From contig CAMYJO010000022.1 of assembly GCA_947258755.1 (NCBI GenBank), positions 1 through 38,583 of the forward strand: 38,583 bases of DNA. Direction: 5' to 3'. This document shows, piece by piece, positions 6,951 through 15,560 of this stretch (within the stretch, counting starts at the first letter, position 1; every line of letters begins with the position of its first letter). The notes below the pieces were generated by a model that did no database searches, had not been told where the DNA came from, and saw only the letters and a program-made list of their open reading frames with translations. A program made the position numbers and the translations under genes. This DNA comes from an uncultured Gammaproteobacteria bacterium (GTDB lineage Bacteria; Pseudomonadota; Gammaproteobacteria; JAADHQ01).

Positions 6951-8837
6951 ATGGGTAAGGACTATAATGCTTCTTCAATCGAGGTATTGAGTGGACTGGA
7001 GCCGGTACGTAAGCGACCGGGTATGTATACCGATACCACGCGCCCCAATCATCTCGCGCAGGAAGTCATTGACAATAGTGTCGATGAAGTCATTGCCGGA
7101 CACGCCAAAAAAATTGATGTCACCTTATATAAGGACGGTTCAGTAGAAGTCAGTGATGACGGACGCGGCATGCCGGTTGATATACATCCGAAAGAGAAAA
7201 TGCCTGGCGTCGAACTGATTTTGACCAAGCTGCACGCGGGCGGTAAATTTTCCAGTGATAATTATACCTTCTCCGGTGGCCTGCATGGTGTCGGCGTCTC
7301 GGTCGTCAATGCCTTATCCAAGCACCTGGAAGTATGGATACGTCGCGGCGGCAAGGAATATAATATCTCTTTTGCCGACGGCAAGCGTGCCTCCAAGCTG
7401 GAAGTGGTCGATAAAGTCGGTAAGAACAACACCGGTACCACTGTGCGTTTTTGGCCGGATCCGAAGTATTTCGATTCAGCGAAGATATCAGTTGCACGAC
7501 TGAAGCATGTACTGCGGGCGAAGGCGGTGCTTTGTCCTGGGCTGCGTATCCGTTTCCATGACGAAAAGAGCAAGGAAAAGGAAGAGTGGTTATACGAGCA
7601 AGGACTTGGTTTTTATCTGCAGAGTGAATTACAGGGAGCCGAGATCTTGCCGGAAGAGGCCTTTACCGGTGCCGTACAGGGTAATCAGGAGGCCGCCGAA
7701 TGGGCCGTGGTCTGGTTGCCCTCCGGTGGCGACAGTGTTGCCGAGAGTTATGTCAATCTGATCCCGACGATTCAGGGTGGCACCCATGTTAACGGTATGC
7801 GTACCGGCTTGACCGAAGCCATTCGTGAATTTTGCGAATTTCGTAGTTTGCTGCCACGTGGCGTCAAGCTAACGCCGGAAGATGTGTGGGATAAAGTCAG
7901 CTATGTGTTGTCAGTCAAGCTGGTTGATCCGCAATTTTCCGGGCAGACAAAAGAAAGACTGTCATCACGTGAATGTGCCGCCTTTGTTTCCGGGGTCGTT
8001 AAGGATTCTTTCAGCTTGTGGTTGAACCAGCATACCGATGCCGGTGAAAAAATTGCCGAACTGGCCATTGCCAGTGCGCAATCACGCTTACGTGCCGGCA
8101 AGAAAGTGGTGCGTAAAAAAGTCACCCAGGGCCCGGCCTTGCCAGGCAAATTGTCAGATTGCTCCTCGTCGGATGTTGATCGAACCGAATTGTTTCTGGT
8201 GGAAGGGGATTCAGCCGGCGGTTCTGCGAAACAGGCAAGAGACCGTACCTTTCAGGCCATCATGCCGTTACGCGGCAAGATCCTGAATACCTGGGAAGTA
8301 GACCCACAGGTAGTGCTAGGATCGCAGGAGGTACATGATATCTCGGTCGCGATCGGCGTTGACCCGGGATCCGATAATCTGAAGGGCCTGCGTTATGGCA
8401 AAATATGCGTGTTGGCAGATGCCGACTCCGACGGCGCGCATATCGCGACCTTGTTATGCGCCCTGTTTTTGCGTCACTTCAGACCGCTAGTATCGGCAGG
8501 CCATGTGTATATCGCCATGCCGCCACTGTATCGAATCGATATTGGTAAGGAAGTTTACTATGCGCTGGATGATGCCGAGCGCCATGGGGTACTGGACCGA
8601 ATTGCCGCAGAAAAGAAAAAAGGTAAGGTCAATGTGCAGCGCTTCAAAGGTCTGGGTGAAATGAATCCGTTGCAATTACGCGAGACGACATTATCTCCGG
8701 ATACACGCAGGTTGGTGCAGCTGACTATCGAGGCAGGTGATAATACCAACCAGATCATGGATATGCTGCTATCCAAGAAACGGAGTTCAGACAGAAAGTC
8801 CTGGCTTGAGAAGAAAGGCGATATGGCCGAGGTCTAG
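6951..8837 (+). CDS. parE: DNA topoisomerase IV subunit B
   Basis: This is the ATPase/TOPRIM half of topoisomerase IV, which decatenates daughter chromosomes. From the ATG at 6951 it has 628 residues, close to E. coli ParE. Visible are the GHKL ATPase motifs EVIDNSVDE, DDGRGMPVD and SGGLHGVGVSVVNALS, and the TOPRIM motifs EGDSAGGSAKQARDR and DADSDGAHI. An upstream in-frame TTG at 6942 is too close to the GAGAAAGG ribosome-binding site, so the ATG at 6951 is preferred. parC follows 94 bases later, and the two are probably one operon. Confidence 0.98.
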   Translation: MGKDYNASSIEVLSGLEPVRKRPGMYTDTTRPNHLAQEVIDNSVDEVIAGHAKKIDVTLYKDGSVEVSDDGRGMPVDIHPKEKMPGVELILTKLHAGGKFSSDNYTFSGGLHGVGVSVVNALSKHLEVWIRRGGKEYNISFADGKRASKLEVVDKVGKNNTGTTVRFWPDPKYFDSAKISVARLKHVLRAKAVLCPGLRIRFHDEKSKEKEEWLYEQGLGFYLQSELQGAEILPEEAFTGAVQGNQEAAEWAVVWLPSGGDSVAESYVNLIPTIQGGTHVNGMRTGLTEAIREFCEFRSLLPRGVKLTPEDVWDKVSYVLSVKLVDPQFSGQTKERLSSRECAAFVSGVVKDSFSLWLNQHTDAGEKIAELAIASAQSRLRAGKKVVRKKVTQGPALPGKLSDCSSSDVDRTELFLVEGDSAGGSAKQARDRTFQAIMPLRGKILNTWEVDPQVVLGSQEVHDISVAIGVDPGSDNLKGLRYGKICVLADADSDGAHIATLLCALFLRHFRPLVSAGHVYIAMPPLYRIDIGKEVYYALDDAERHGVLDRIAAEKKKGKVNVQRFKGLGEMNPLQLRETTLSPDTRRLVQLTIEAGDNTNQIMDMLLSKKRSSDRKSWLEKKGDMAEV

Positions 8838-8931
8838 GTAAAAATACTCTGCTCGTGAGGGCTGTTTCAACAGAAAAATCTGAAAAGCATGGCTGGTTAT
8901 GAATTCAAGAAGATCCTGGAAGTAAATTATT

Positions 8932-11199
8932 ATGGGTGACAATATAGAATTTGACTATGAGGGCGTAGAGAAACTTCCCCTCAAGGAATTTACCGAGAAA
9001 GCATACCTGGATTACTCCATGTATGTCATCATGGACCGGGCCTTGCCGAACATTGGTGACGGCCTCAAGCCGGTGCAACGTCGAATCATCTATGCCATGT
9101 CGGATCTCGGTCTGAAGGCCGGATCCAAGTACAAGAAATCAGCACGTACCATTGGTGATGTGCTGGGTAAATTCCACCCGCACGGCGACAGCGCCTGTTA
9201 TGAGGCGATGGTGTTGATGGCGCAAGCCTTTACCTATCGTTACCCGCTGGTGGATGGTCAGGGCAACTGGGGTTCACCAGATGATCCCAAGTCTTTTGCT
9301 GCTATGCGTTATACCGAAGCACGCCTGTCCAGATTTTCCGAACTACTACTGAAGGAAGTGGGTCAGGGGACCGTTGACTGGACGCCAAACTTCGATGGTA
9401 CCTTGCGAGAACCCGCGGTCTTACCTGCACGTGTCCCACATATCTTATTAAATGGTATTTCCGGTATTGCCGTCGGTATGGCCACCGATATCCCGCCGCA
9501 TAACCTGCGTGAATTGGTCGCGGCCTGTATTCATTTGCTTGAGAAGCCGAAGGCAAGCGTGGCTGATTTGTGTCAGCATGTGAAGGGGCCGGATTATCCT
9601 ACCGATGCCGAAATCATCACGCCACTTGCCGATATTAAAGCCATGTATGAAAGCGGCAACGGTTCGATGCGCATGCGTGCGCGTTTCGAAAAAGAGGGTA
9701 GTGATATTATAGTTACGGCCCTGCCGCATCAAGTCTCCGGCGCCAAAGTGATCGAACAGATTGCACAACAGATGATCGCTAAAAAATTACCGATGGTCGA
9801 GGACCTCAGAGACGAATCCGATCATGAAAATCCGACCCGGCTGGTGATATGTCCGCGCTCCAATCGTGTCAACGTGGAAGAATTAATGGCGCATTTATTT
9901 GCCACCACTGACCTGGAAAGAACCTATAGGGTCAATATGAACGTGATCGGCCTCGATGGCCGACCACGGGTCAAGAATCTGCTCACCATGCTGAAGGAAT
10001 GGCTGGTATTCAGGACCGAGACGGTCAGGAAAAGGCTGCAGTACCGACTGGACAAGGTCAATGAGCGCCTGCATTTGCTCGATGGCTTATTGATCGCCTT
10101 TCTGAACCTGGATGAAGTGATACGCATCATCCGCAGCGAAGATGAGCCCAAGCCGGTCCTGATCAAGCGTTTCAAACTGACTGAAGCACAGGCCGATTAT
10201 ATTCTCGATACGCGATTACGCCAGTTGGCGCGTCTTGAGGAAATGAAAATTCGTGATGAGCAGACCGAGCTGAGTAAGGAAAAGGCAAGCCTGGAGCAAA
10301 CCCTGGGTTCCAAGCAACGCATGAAATCATTGCTGAAAAAAGAATTGAAGTCTGACGCCGAGGAGTATGGCGATGACCGCCGTTCACAGGTCGTCGAGCG
10401 CGCTACTGCCCAAGCCATGGATGAAACGGCACTTATCAGTATTGAGCCGGTTACAGTCATCTTGTCACAAATGGGCTGGGTACGTTCGGCCAAGGGCCAT
10501 GAGGTGGACGCGACAACACTGACTTACAAGTCGGGTGACCAGTTCCAGGACAGTGCCTGCGGTCGTAGTAATCAACTGGCCATCTTTATGGACTCTACCG
10601 GCAGGGCCTATGCCGTACCGGCGCATGGATTGCCATCGGCCAGAGGATATGGTGAGCCACTCAGTGGCAGGTTGAAGCTGCCAGATGGTGCCAGTGTCGT
10701 CGGCGTTATTATGGGTAAACCGGAAGATCTGGTGCTGTTGTCATCGGATGCCGGTTATGGATTTGTGATGAAGCTGGAAGATATGATCTCGCGTAACAAA
10801 GCGGGTAAAAAGGTGTTGTCTGTTCCGAAAGGCGCACGCGCTTTACCGCCCCTGATCATTCGCAGTTACGAAGATGATTGGGTGGTGGCCGTTACCACGG
10901 AAGGAAATATGCTGGTGATTCCGTTGCATGAACTGCCTCAGTTACCCAAGGGCAAGGGCAACAAGATCCTTGCCATACCGTCAGCCCGTGTTGTTGCCCG
11001 TGAAGAATATATGGTGGCGATTACCTGCGTTCAGGATGGCGAAAAATTAACGATTTATTCCGGACAGCGACATAAAACCATGAAGGGTGATGAGGTCGAT
11101 GAATACGTTGCCGAGCGTGGTCGCCGCGGTAAAAAGCTGCCGCAGGGTTATCGATCTGTACACAGGTTGGTCGTGGATATAAAAAATACGGAAGAATAG
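8932..11199 (+). CDS. parC: DNA topoisomerase IV subunit A
   Basis: The 755-residue protein is the DNA breakage and reunion subunit that partners ParE. The winged-helix region has [15 protein letters not shown] and the quinolone-resistance region [18 protein letters not shown]87 and E91 are the residues seen in quinolone-susceptible ParC (E. coli S80 and E84). The catalytic tyrosine is Y127 in [11 protein letters not shown]. The C-terminal third carries the shortened beta-pinwheel typical of ParC rather than GyrA. The stop codon is 6 bases from the stop of the convergent lipoprotein gene. Confidence 0.98.
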   Translation: MGDNIEFDYEGVEKLPLKEFTEKAYLDYSMYVIMDRALPNIGDGLKPVQRRIIYAMSDLGLKAGSKYKKSARTIGDVLGKFHPHGDSACYEAMVLMAQAFTYRYPLVDGQGNWGSPDDPKSFAAMRYTEARLSRFSELLLKEVGQGTVDWTPNFDGTLREPAVLPARVPHILLNGISGIAVGMATDIPPHNLRELVAACIHLLEKPKASVADLCQHVKGPDYPTDAEIITPLADIKAMYESGNGSMRMRARFEKEGSDIIVTALPHQVSGAKVIEQIAQQMIAKKLPMVEDLRDESDHENPTRLVICPRSNRVNVEELMAHLFATTDLERTYRVNMNVIGLDGRPRVKNLLTMLKEWLVFRTETVRKRLQYRLDKVNERLHLLDGLLIAFLNLDEVIRIIRSEDEPKPVLIKRFKLTEAQADYILDTRLRQLARLEEMKIRDEQTELSKEKASLEQTLGSKQRMKSLLKKELKSDAEEYGDDRRSQVVERATAQAMDETALISIEPVTVILSQMGWVRSAKGHEVDATTLTYKSGDQFQDSACGRSNQLAIFMDSTGRAYAVPAHGLPSARGYGEPLSGRLKLPDGASVVGVIMGKPEDLVLLSSDAGYGFVMKLEDMISRNKAGKKVLSVPKGARALPPLIIRSYEDDWVVAVTTEGNMLVIPLHELPQLPKGKGNKILAIPSARVVAREEYMVAITCVQDGEKLTIYSGQRHKTMKGDEVDEYVAERGRRGKKLPQGYRSVHRLVVDIKNTEE

Positions 11200-11223
11200 C
11201 GGGTGCTATTGACCGCCCTTTTT
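11199..11223 (+). terminator. weak candidate terminator of parC
   Basis: GCGG-GT and ACCGC form a short stem (one bulged G) around TGCTATTG, followed by CCTTTTT. It overlaps the parC stop codon and the 3' end of the opposite gene. The stem is only 5 bp, so confidence is low. Confidence 0.3.
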
Positions 11224-12336
11224 CTTTAATTCGTCCAGGCGCCCAAGAACACGATCGGCACGTTCAATGTTCTTGTTGATCTCTTCATTTTTTGGGTCCA
11301 GCTTCCTGGCCTTGATCCAGATGTTGCGGGCTTGTTCGATCTTGCCATTGATGTAAAGTTGCCGTCCCCTGTTGAGCAGGGCCTCCACGTGACCTGGTAA
11401 TTTTTTATTAAATTCCTTATTAAGCTGCTTAACCTTTTCGTTGTCGGGCATGCTTTTATTCAGCTTGTCTAGATTGGTTTTGGCCGAGGAAAGTTGGTTA
11501 TCCTTGAGCATGGTCATCGTGTTGTAGTGCAGGGTATCGAATTCCAGTTGTTTCATCTGCCGCTGTTTTTTCGGTTTTTGTTCTTCTCTCGGCTCGGTTT
11601 TCTCTATAATCTCGATCATCTGTTGCTGTTTTGCAGCTTCTTGTTGCAACGCAAGTTCACGCTGGCGTTGTTCCTGGCGCAGCACTTCCAGTCGGGCTAT
11701 GGCCGAGACAGTAAAAGGTAAGGAATGCAGTTTGTTCGACATCGTCAGGCAGCTGTCGGCCAGTTCAAGGTCATTTTTCTGCAGCGCTTTCAGACCCAGG
11801 TGGTAGAGCTCAGCTGCAGTTTCCTCAATGTCCGCAGACGGGTCGGTAAAGGTACCGTTGTTTTCAGGCTTTATTGTATCGAGTGAGCCCTGGATTTCTT
11901 TCGCCCTTAATAGCCATTCTGACTTTGCAAGTAATTGTTGTGCTTGTAGGCGACTGATTTGCGTAGACTCTGAGCTCCTAAGGTAACTGTTTATTTTGTT
12001 CAGTCGCTTACCTTTGGGATGGTTTGCAAGTGCTTGTGATAATGTCTGTTTTGCCTCAGCGGTTTTCTGCTTGTGTATCAGTGAGTAAATGGCCTTGCTG
12101 GTATCTTCATCGTAGCGTTGTGCTTGTGATTTGATAGCATTAATTCTGTTGTTGATTTCAGGCGAAGGTTTTTTAGCCTTGCGCGCTTGTGCGGCGTGCA
12201 GGGCTTTATCGTATTGCTGATTGCTTAGTAAGGTATCTATTTCATCGAGACTCGCGACTTTAGTCTGACTGAATTGAATGCAGCCCGAAAGTATTAGAAT
12301 GGATGATAGAAGTAGAGCGTTTAAAATACGTATCAT
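11206..12336 (-). CDS. TPR/coiled-coil lipoprotein, coupled to the cyclase gene
   Basis: The 376-residue product starts with a lipoprotein signal peptide, ending in the lipobox LSGC with C19 as the lipidated residue. The rest is helical and repetitive, with TPR-like pairs (LLSNQQYDKALHAAQARKAK; ALLNRGRQLYINGKIEQARN) and a charged coiled coil at about 215-255. It should be anchored in the periplasm or outer membrane. Its ATG overlaps the end of the cyclase gene by 4 bases (ATGA), so translation is probably coupled and the two proteins may work together. No specific family is recognised; an adapter role for the cyclase sensor domain is inference. Confidence 0.8.
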   Translation of the reverse strand: MIRILNALLLSSILILSGCIQFSQTKVASLDEIDTLLSNQQYDKALHAAQARKAKKPSPEINNRINAIKSQAQRYDEDTSKAIYSLIHKQKTAEAKQTLSQALANHPKGKRLNKINSYLRSSESTQISRLQAQQLLAKSEWLLRAKEIQGSLDTIKPENNGTFTDPSADIEETAAELYHLGLKALQKNDLELADSCLTMSNKLHSLPFTVSAIARLEVLRQEQRQRELALQQEAAKQQQMIEIIEKTEPREEQKPKKQRQMKQLEFDTLHYNTMTMLKDNQLSSAKTNLDKLNKSMPDNEKVKQLNKEFNKKLPGHVEALLNRGRQLYINGKIEQARNIWIKARKLDPKNEEINKNIERADRVLGRLDELKKKGGQ

Positions 12337-13895
12337 AGTAAATCTTTTTCCATCGAAAGCAGTAAGCGATCGATATTTTTTTCCATCTCTATTTGTTGTG
12401 CTTCGCGTACATCATGGACCAAATAGGTACTGATGGCTTTGGCTTTCCCTCGTACATGCAAGGATTGATATTTTTGCGCAATAATGCGCCTCTTGACGTT
12501 CGGGATTTCATAGGTTTCTTCTGTAATCATGATTTGGTCAGTGTTGGCGATCGATGCCAGTCTTGATGCCAGGTTAACGCTGTCGCCAACGACGGTATAT
12601 TGCATGCGCGCCGATGAGCCCATGTTGCCGGCCAGCATCTCTCCGCAGTTGATACCGATACGGTAATGCACCGGCAGTTTTCCTTTCGAGATACGGATAT
12701 TGTTGATACGTTCGGCCATACGCTGAATGAAGACTGCGTAGGAAATGGCGTGATAGACATGGTCTTCATCCGGGTCTGGCACTCCAAACACAATCATTGC
12801 GCAGTCGCCGATATATTTATCTATCGTACCCTTGTACAGATGCACGCTATGGGTAATATATGAATAAAATTCGTTCAGCAGTTCGGCCACGGCCTGCGGT
12901 GTCATGGTTTCTGATTTTGATGTGAAGCCGACAATATCCACAAACATGACTGTCGAAAAGACATGCGTGCCACCCAGTTTTACCTGATCCAGATCGCCCA
13001 GTATCTCTTTGGCGATATTGGGTGATACATGCCGATTGAATGCGGCTTCAACCTGTTCCTTTTCCAATAGTCCCTTGGCCATGCTGTTTAGGGAGTTCAT
13101 CAGGTAGCCGATTTCGTCATTGCGCCTGCCATCCAGTTGTAAATCATACTTGCCTTCGTCGATGGCGCGGCTGGCATCCAGTAAATGCTGAATGGGTTTT
13201 GTCAGTTTTTTACCGAGAAAATAAGAAACGATAATACCGATAATGATCAGGATAATCGTCACCGTGATAATGGAGTAGACGACTTCATTGATCGACTCAT
13301 TAATCGATGTGCGACTGTAACTGATAAGCACATGTCCGGCGGTGACATCCTTGAATCGCACCGGCGTGGTAAATGAAATGGCATCGAGATTGCCTTTTGG
13401 TGAATACGGCCACTTCCATTCCAGTGTGCGCGTTTCACTATCCATATAGGTACGCGCCTTGCCTTCAAACGGCGCATACGGGTCAAACGGATTTTGCCCG
13501 GAGTTGGCCAATAGCTTGTAGTCCGGATTGTAGATCGCGGTGCCTAGAATATTTTCGGATGTAGATAGGTTGTAGGTGAGAAAACGTAACTGCAGCATAT
13601 CACTGGCCAACAAGGGTTCCTTGGCCGATTCCGCCATCTGGTGGGCCACTGTCCTGCCGGTCGACTGGATTTGTTGGTTTAATAGCTGCGTCTGGTTGCT
13701 GACAATAATGGCACCGAGCAGAGACATCGCTACGGTCAGCAGTATACCAATGGCGATAGCGAGCTTGGTGCCAATCGGGATATGCTTGGGCAGGATGTGT
13801 TTCCAGCGCATAAGTTTGGGTCCCCAGGATGTCGCCGGGTCAGCTGCTTGTGCGTCCGCTTTCTGTGAGCGCTGGTTTTTTCTCGAAATTAACAT
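12333..13895 (-). CDS. membrane class III adenylate/guanylate cyclase with HAMP domain
   Basis: The 520-residue protein has a basic N-terminus, a membrane helix at about 44-66, a periplasmic sensor at 67-205, a second helix at about 206-227, a HAMP linker at 228-280 and a class III cyclase domain at about 310-480. The catalytic set is complete: metal-binding D320 (FVDIVGFT) and D364 (YIGD), base-selecting K360 and D438 (TVVGD), and transition-state N441 and R445 (VNLASRL). Lysine and aspartate at the base positions point to ATP as substrate. It is the first gene of a two-gene operon with the lipoprotein. No clear ribosome-binding site precedes the ATG. The signal it senses is not evident. Confidence 0.93.
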   Translation of the reverse strand: MLISRKNQRSQKADAQAADPATSWGPKLMRWKHILPKHIPIGTKLAIAIGILLTVAMSLLGAIIVSNQTQLLNQQIQSTGRTVAHQMAESAKEPLLASDMLQLRFLTYNLSTSENILGTAIYNPDYKLLANSGQNPFDPYAPFEGKARTYMDSETRTLEWKWPYSPKGNLDAISFTTPVRFKDVTAGHVLISYSRTSINESINEVVYSIITVTIILIIIGIIVSYFLGKKLTKPIQHLLDASRAIDEGKYDLQLDGRRNDEIGYLMNSLNSMAKGLLEKEQVEAAFNRHVSPNIAKEILGDLDQVKLGGTHVFSTVMFVDIVGFTSKSETMTPQAVAELLNEFYSYITHSVHLYKGTIDKYIGDCAMIVFGVPDPDEDHVYHAISYAVFIQRMAERINNIRISKGKLPVHYRIGINCGEMLAGNMGSSARMQYTVVGDSVNLASRLASIANTDQIMITEETYEIPNVKRRIIAQKYQSLHVRGKAKAISTYLVHDVREAQQIEMEKNIDRLLLSMEKDLL

Positions 13896-14187
13896 GAAAA
13901 ATTTATGATCGCTTAAATGCCTGTACAGCTCAGTTTATCATAATGCCACGCGCGACATCATCCAGATGGAATGTATAAGTAAAACCACGAAGCATTGTTA
14001 ATCTGTATTTAATATTAATGATGTTTTTATCCCCATCAACTGTAACGGCTGTTCGTACGGGGGCTTAATAGAGTGAGTAACATATTGATTTATAAAATAA
14101 ATTCTATTTGATTGGGGCAGTCGTGCAAGTTAATAGTATAGCGGCTACAATGGCCACCCTTTTAAATGAAGTACGAAGGAAATACCT
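13896..14187. other. intergenic region between divergent cyclase and DUF1015 genes
   Basis: This AT-rich gap must hold the promoters of both divergent genes. Candidate -10 elements for the DUF1015 gene are TAATAG (14131-14136, 17 bases after TTGATT at 14108) and TACAAT (14146-14151). Neither pair is strong. I see no small gene or large inverted repeat here. Confidence 0.35.
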
Positions 14188-15432
14188 ATGAGCTTGATTC
14201 GACCTTTTCGGGGACTGCGACCCAAACGAGAACATGCAACGGATGTCGTGGCGCCACCCTATGATGTACTTAATACCGAAGAAGCACGGCTTAGGGCTAA
14301 AGGACGACCCCATAGTTTCCTGCATATTTCCAAACCTGAAATCGACCTGCCTGAGGGTACCGACCCCTATGCGGCCGAAGTTTATCAGCAGGGTGCGGAC
14401 AACCTGAAGAAAATAATGGCCGACAATATCATGATGCAGGATGATGCCCCCTGTTATTACGCCTATCGTTTGATCATGGGAGAACAGCAACAAACCGGAA
14501 TAGTGGCTGTGTCCAATGTTGAGGATTACGACAGCAACCGAATTCGAAAACATGAATTCACCCGCCCGGACAAGGAAGATGATCGCACACGCCAGATCGA
14601 TACCTTGAATGCGCAGACCGGCCCGGTATTCCTGACTTACCGACACGATGCCGAAGTGGATAGCATTATTCAATCGGCAGTGCAGGCCGAACCTGAGTAT
14701 GACCTGACCGCGGATGATGGCGTGCAACACACCCTATGGGTAATCAGCGACCGCAACCAAGTTGAAAAACTGACCGCCTTATTTGATGCCATGGATAACT
14801 TGTACATTGCCGACGGACATCATCGCTCTGCATCGGCATCTCGAATTGCCGCCATGCGTAAAAAGGACAATGCCTCTCATAGCGGTGATGAACCCTACAA
14901 TTATTTTCTGTCGGTCATCTTCCCCGACAATCAAATGAATATTCTTGACTACAATCGAGTCGTCAAAGACCTGAATGGCGAAGACGTCGACAGCTTCATC
15001 CAAAAAGTCGCTACGGCTTTTGATATCGCCGAATCGGATGAGCCGGTGCGTCCCGAGCACCCGGGACAATTTGGCATGTACATGCAAGGCCGTTGGTACC
15101 GTCTGGATATTCATGCTGACAAAATACCCGGTGACGACCCGGTCGCACGCCTGGATGTTAGCCTGCTTGCCAATAACCTGATCGATCCAATACTGGGGAT
15201 CAGTGACCCACGACGCGACAAACGTATCGACTTCGTTGGTGGCATCCGTGGATTAGAAGGCCTGGAAAAACGCGTCGACAGCGGTGAGATGGTCGTTGCG
15301 TTTTCACTCTATCCCACCAGCATGGCTGACCTGATGTCCGTCGCCGATGCCAATGAGGTTATGCCACCGAAGTCGACCTGGTTTGAACCTAAGTTGGCCG
15401 ATGGGCTGGTATCGCATTTGTTGAGCGAGTGA
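14188..15432 (+). CDS. DUF1015 family protein
   Basis: The 414-residue soluble protein begins LIRPFRGLRPKREHATDVVA and has RKHEFTRPDKEDDRTRQ near 120-136 and YIADGHHRSASASR at 206-219, all hallmarks of DUF1015. The DGHHR block recalls the G-x-H-R motif of the ParB/sulfiredoxin nucleotide-binding fold, so a nucleotide-dependent reaction is possible, but no activity is established to my knowledge. An AAGGA ribosome-binding site sits 9 bases before the ATG. It is a single gene, convergent with the FimX-like gene. A long open frame on the opposite strand across its 5' end is a shadow. Confidence 0.9.
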   Translation: MSLIRPFRGLRPKREHATDVVAPPYDVLNTEEARLRAKGRPHSFLHISKPEIDLPEGTDPYAAEVYQQGADNLKKIMADNIMMQDDAPCYYAYRLIMGEQQQTGIVAVSNVEDYDSNRIRKHEFTRPDKEDDRTRQIDTLNAQTGPVFLTYRHDAEVDSIIQSAVQAEPEYDLTADDGVQHTLWVISDRNQVEKLTALFDAMDNLYIADGHHRSASASRIAAMRKKDNASHSGDEPYNYFLSVIFPDNQMNILDYNRVVKDLNGEDVDSFIQKVATAFDIAESDEPVRPEHPGQFGMYMQGRWYRLDIHADKIPGDDPVARLDVSLLANNLIDPILGISDPRRDKRIDFVGGIRGLEGLEKRVDSGEMVVAFSLYPTSMADLMSVADANEVMPPKSTWFEPKLADGLVSHLLSE

Positions 15433-15486
15433 GTGTTGATGTTTGATCAGGAATGATAGTGTCGGTGAATCGTGATAATAGTATAG

Positions 15487-15560
15487 CCTTGCTGAGTTCA
15501 TCGGCAGCAAGGAAAGGACACTAACTATGACTAGAGGCGTACTTGCAGTACGCTAGTCAT
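15487..15560. other. two hairpins between convergent genes (possible bidirectional terminator)
   Basis: CCTTGCTG (15487-15494) pairs with CAGCAAGG (15505-15512). Next, ATGACTA (15527-15533) plus GCGTAC (15537-15542) pair with GTACGC plus TAGTCAT (15548-15560), leaving a 3-base bulge and the loop TTGCA. The second covers the stop codon of the FimX-like gene. Neither has a T-run, so termination is inferred only from position. Confidence 0.45.

Noticed and set aside
14104-14730. A 208-residue minus-strand open frame
   Set aside because: It is antisense to the 5' part of the DUF1015 gene, which has a ribosome-binding site and clear family motifs. The minus-strand product has none.
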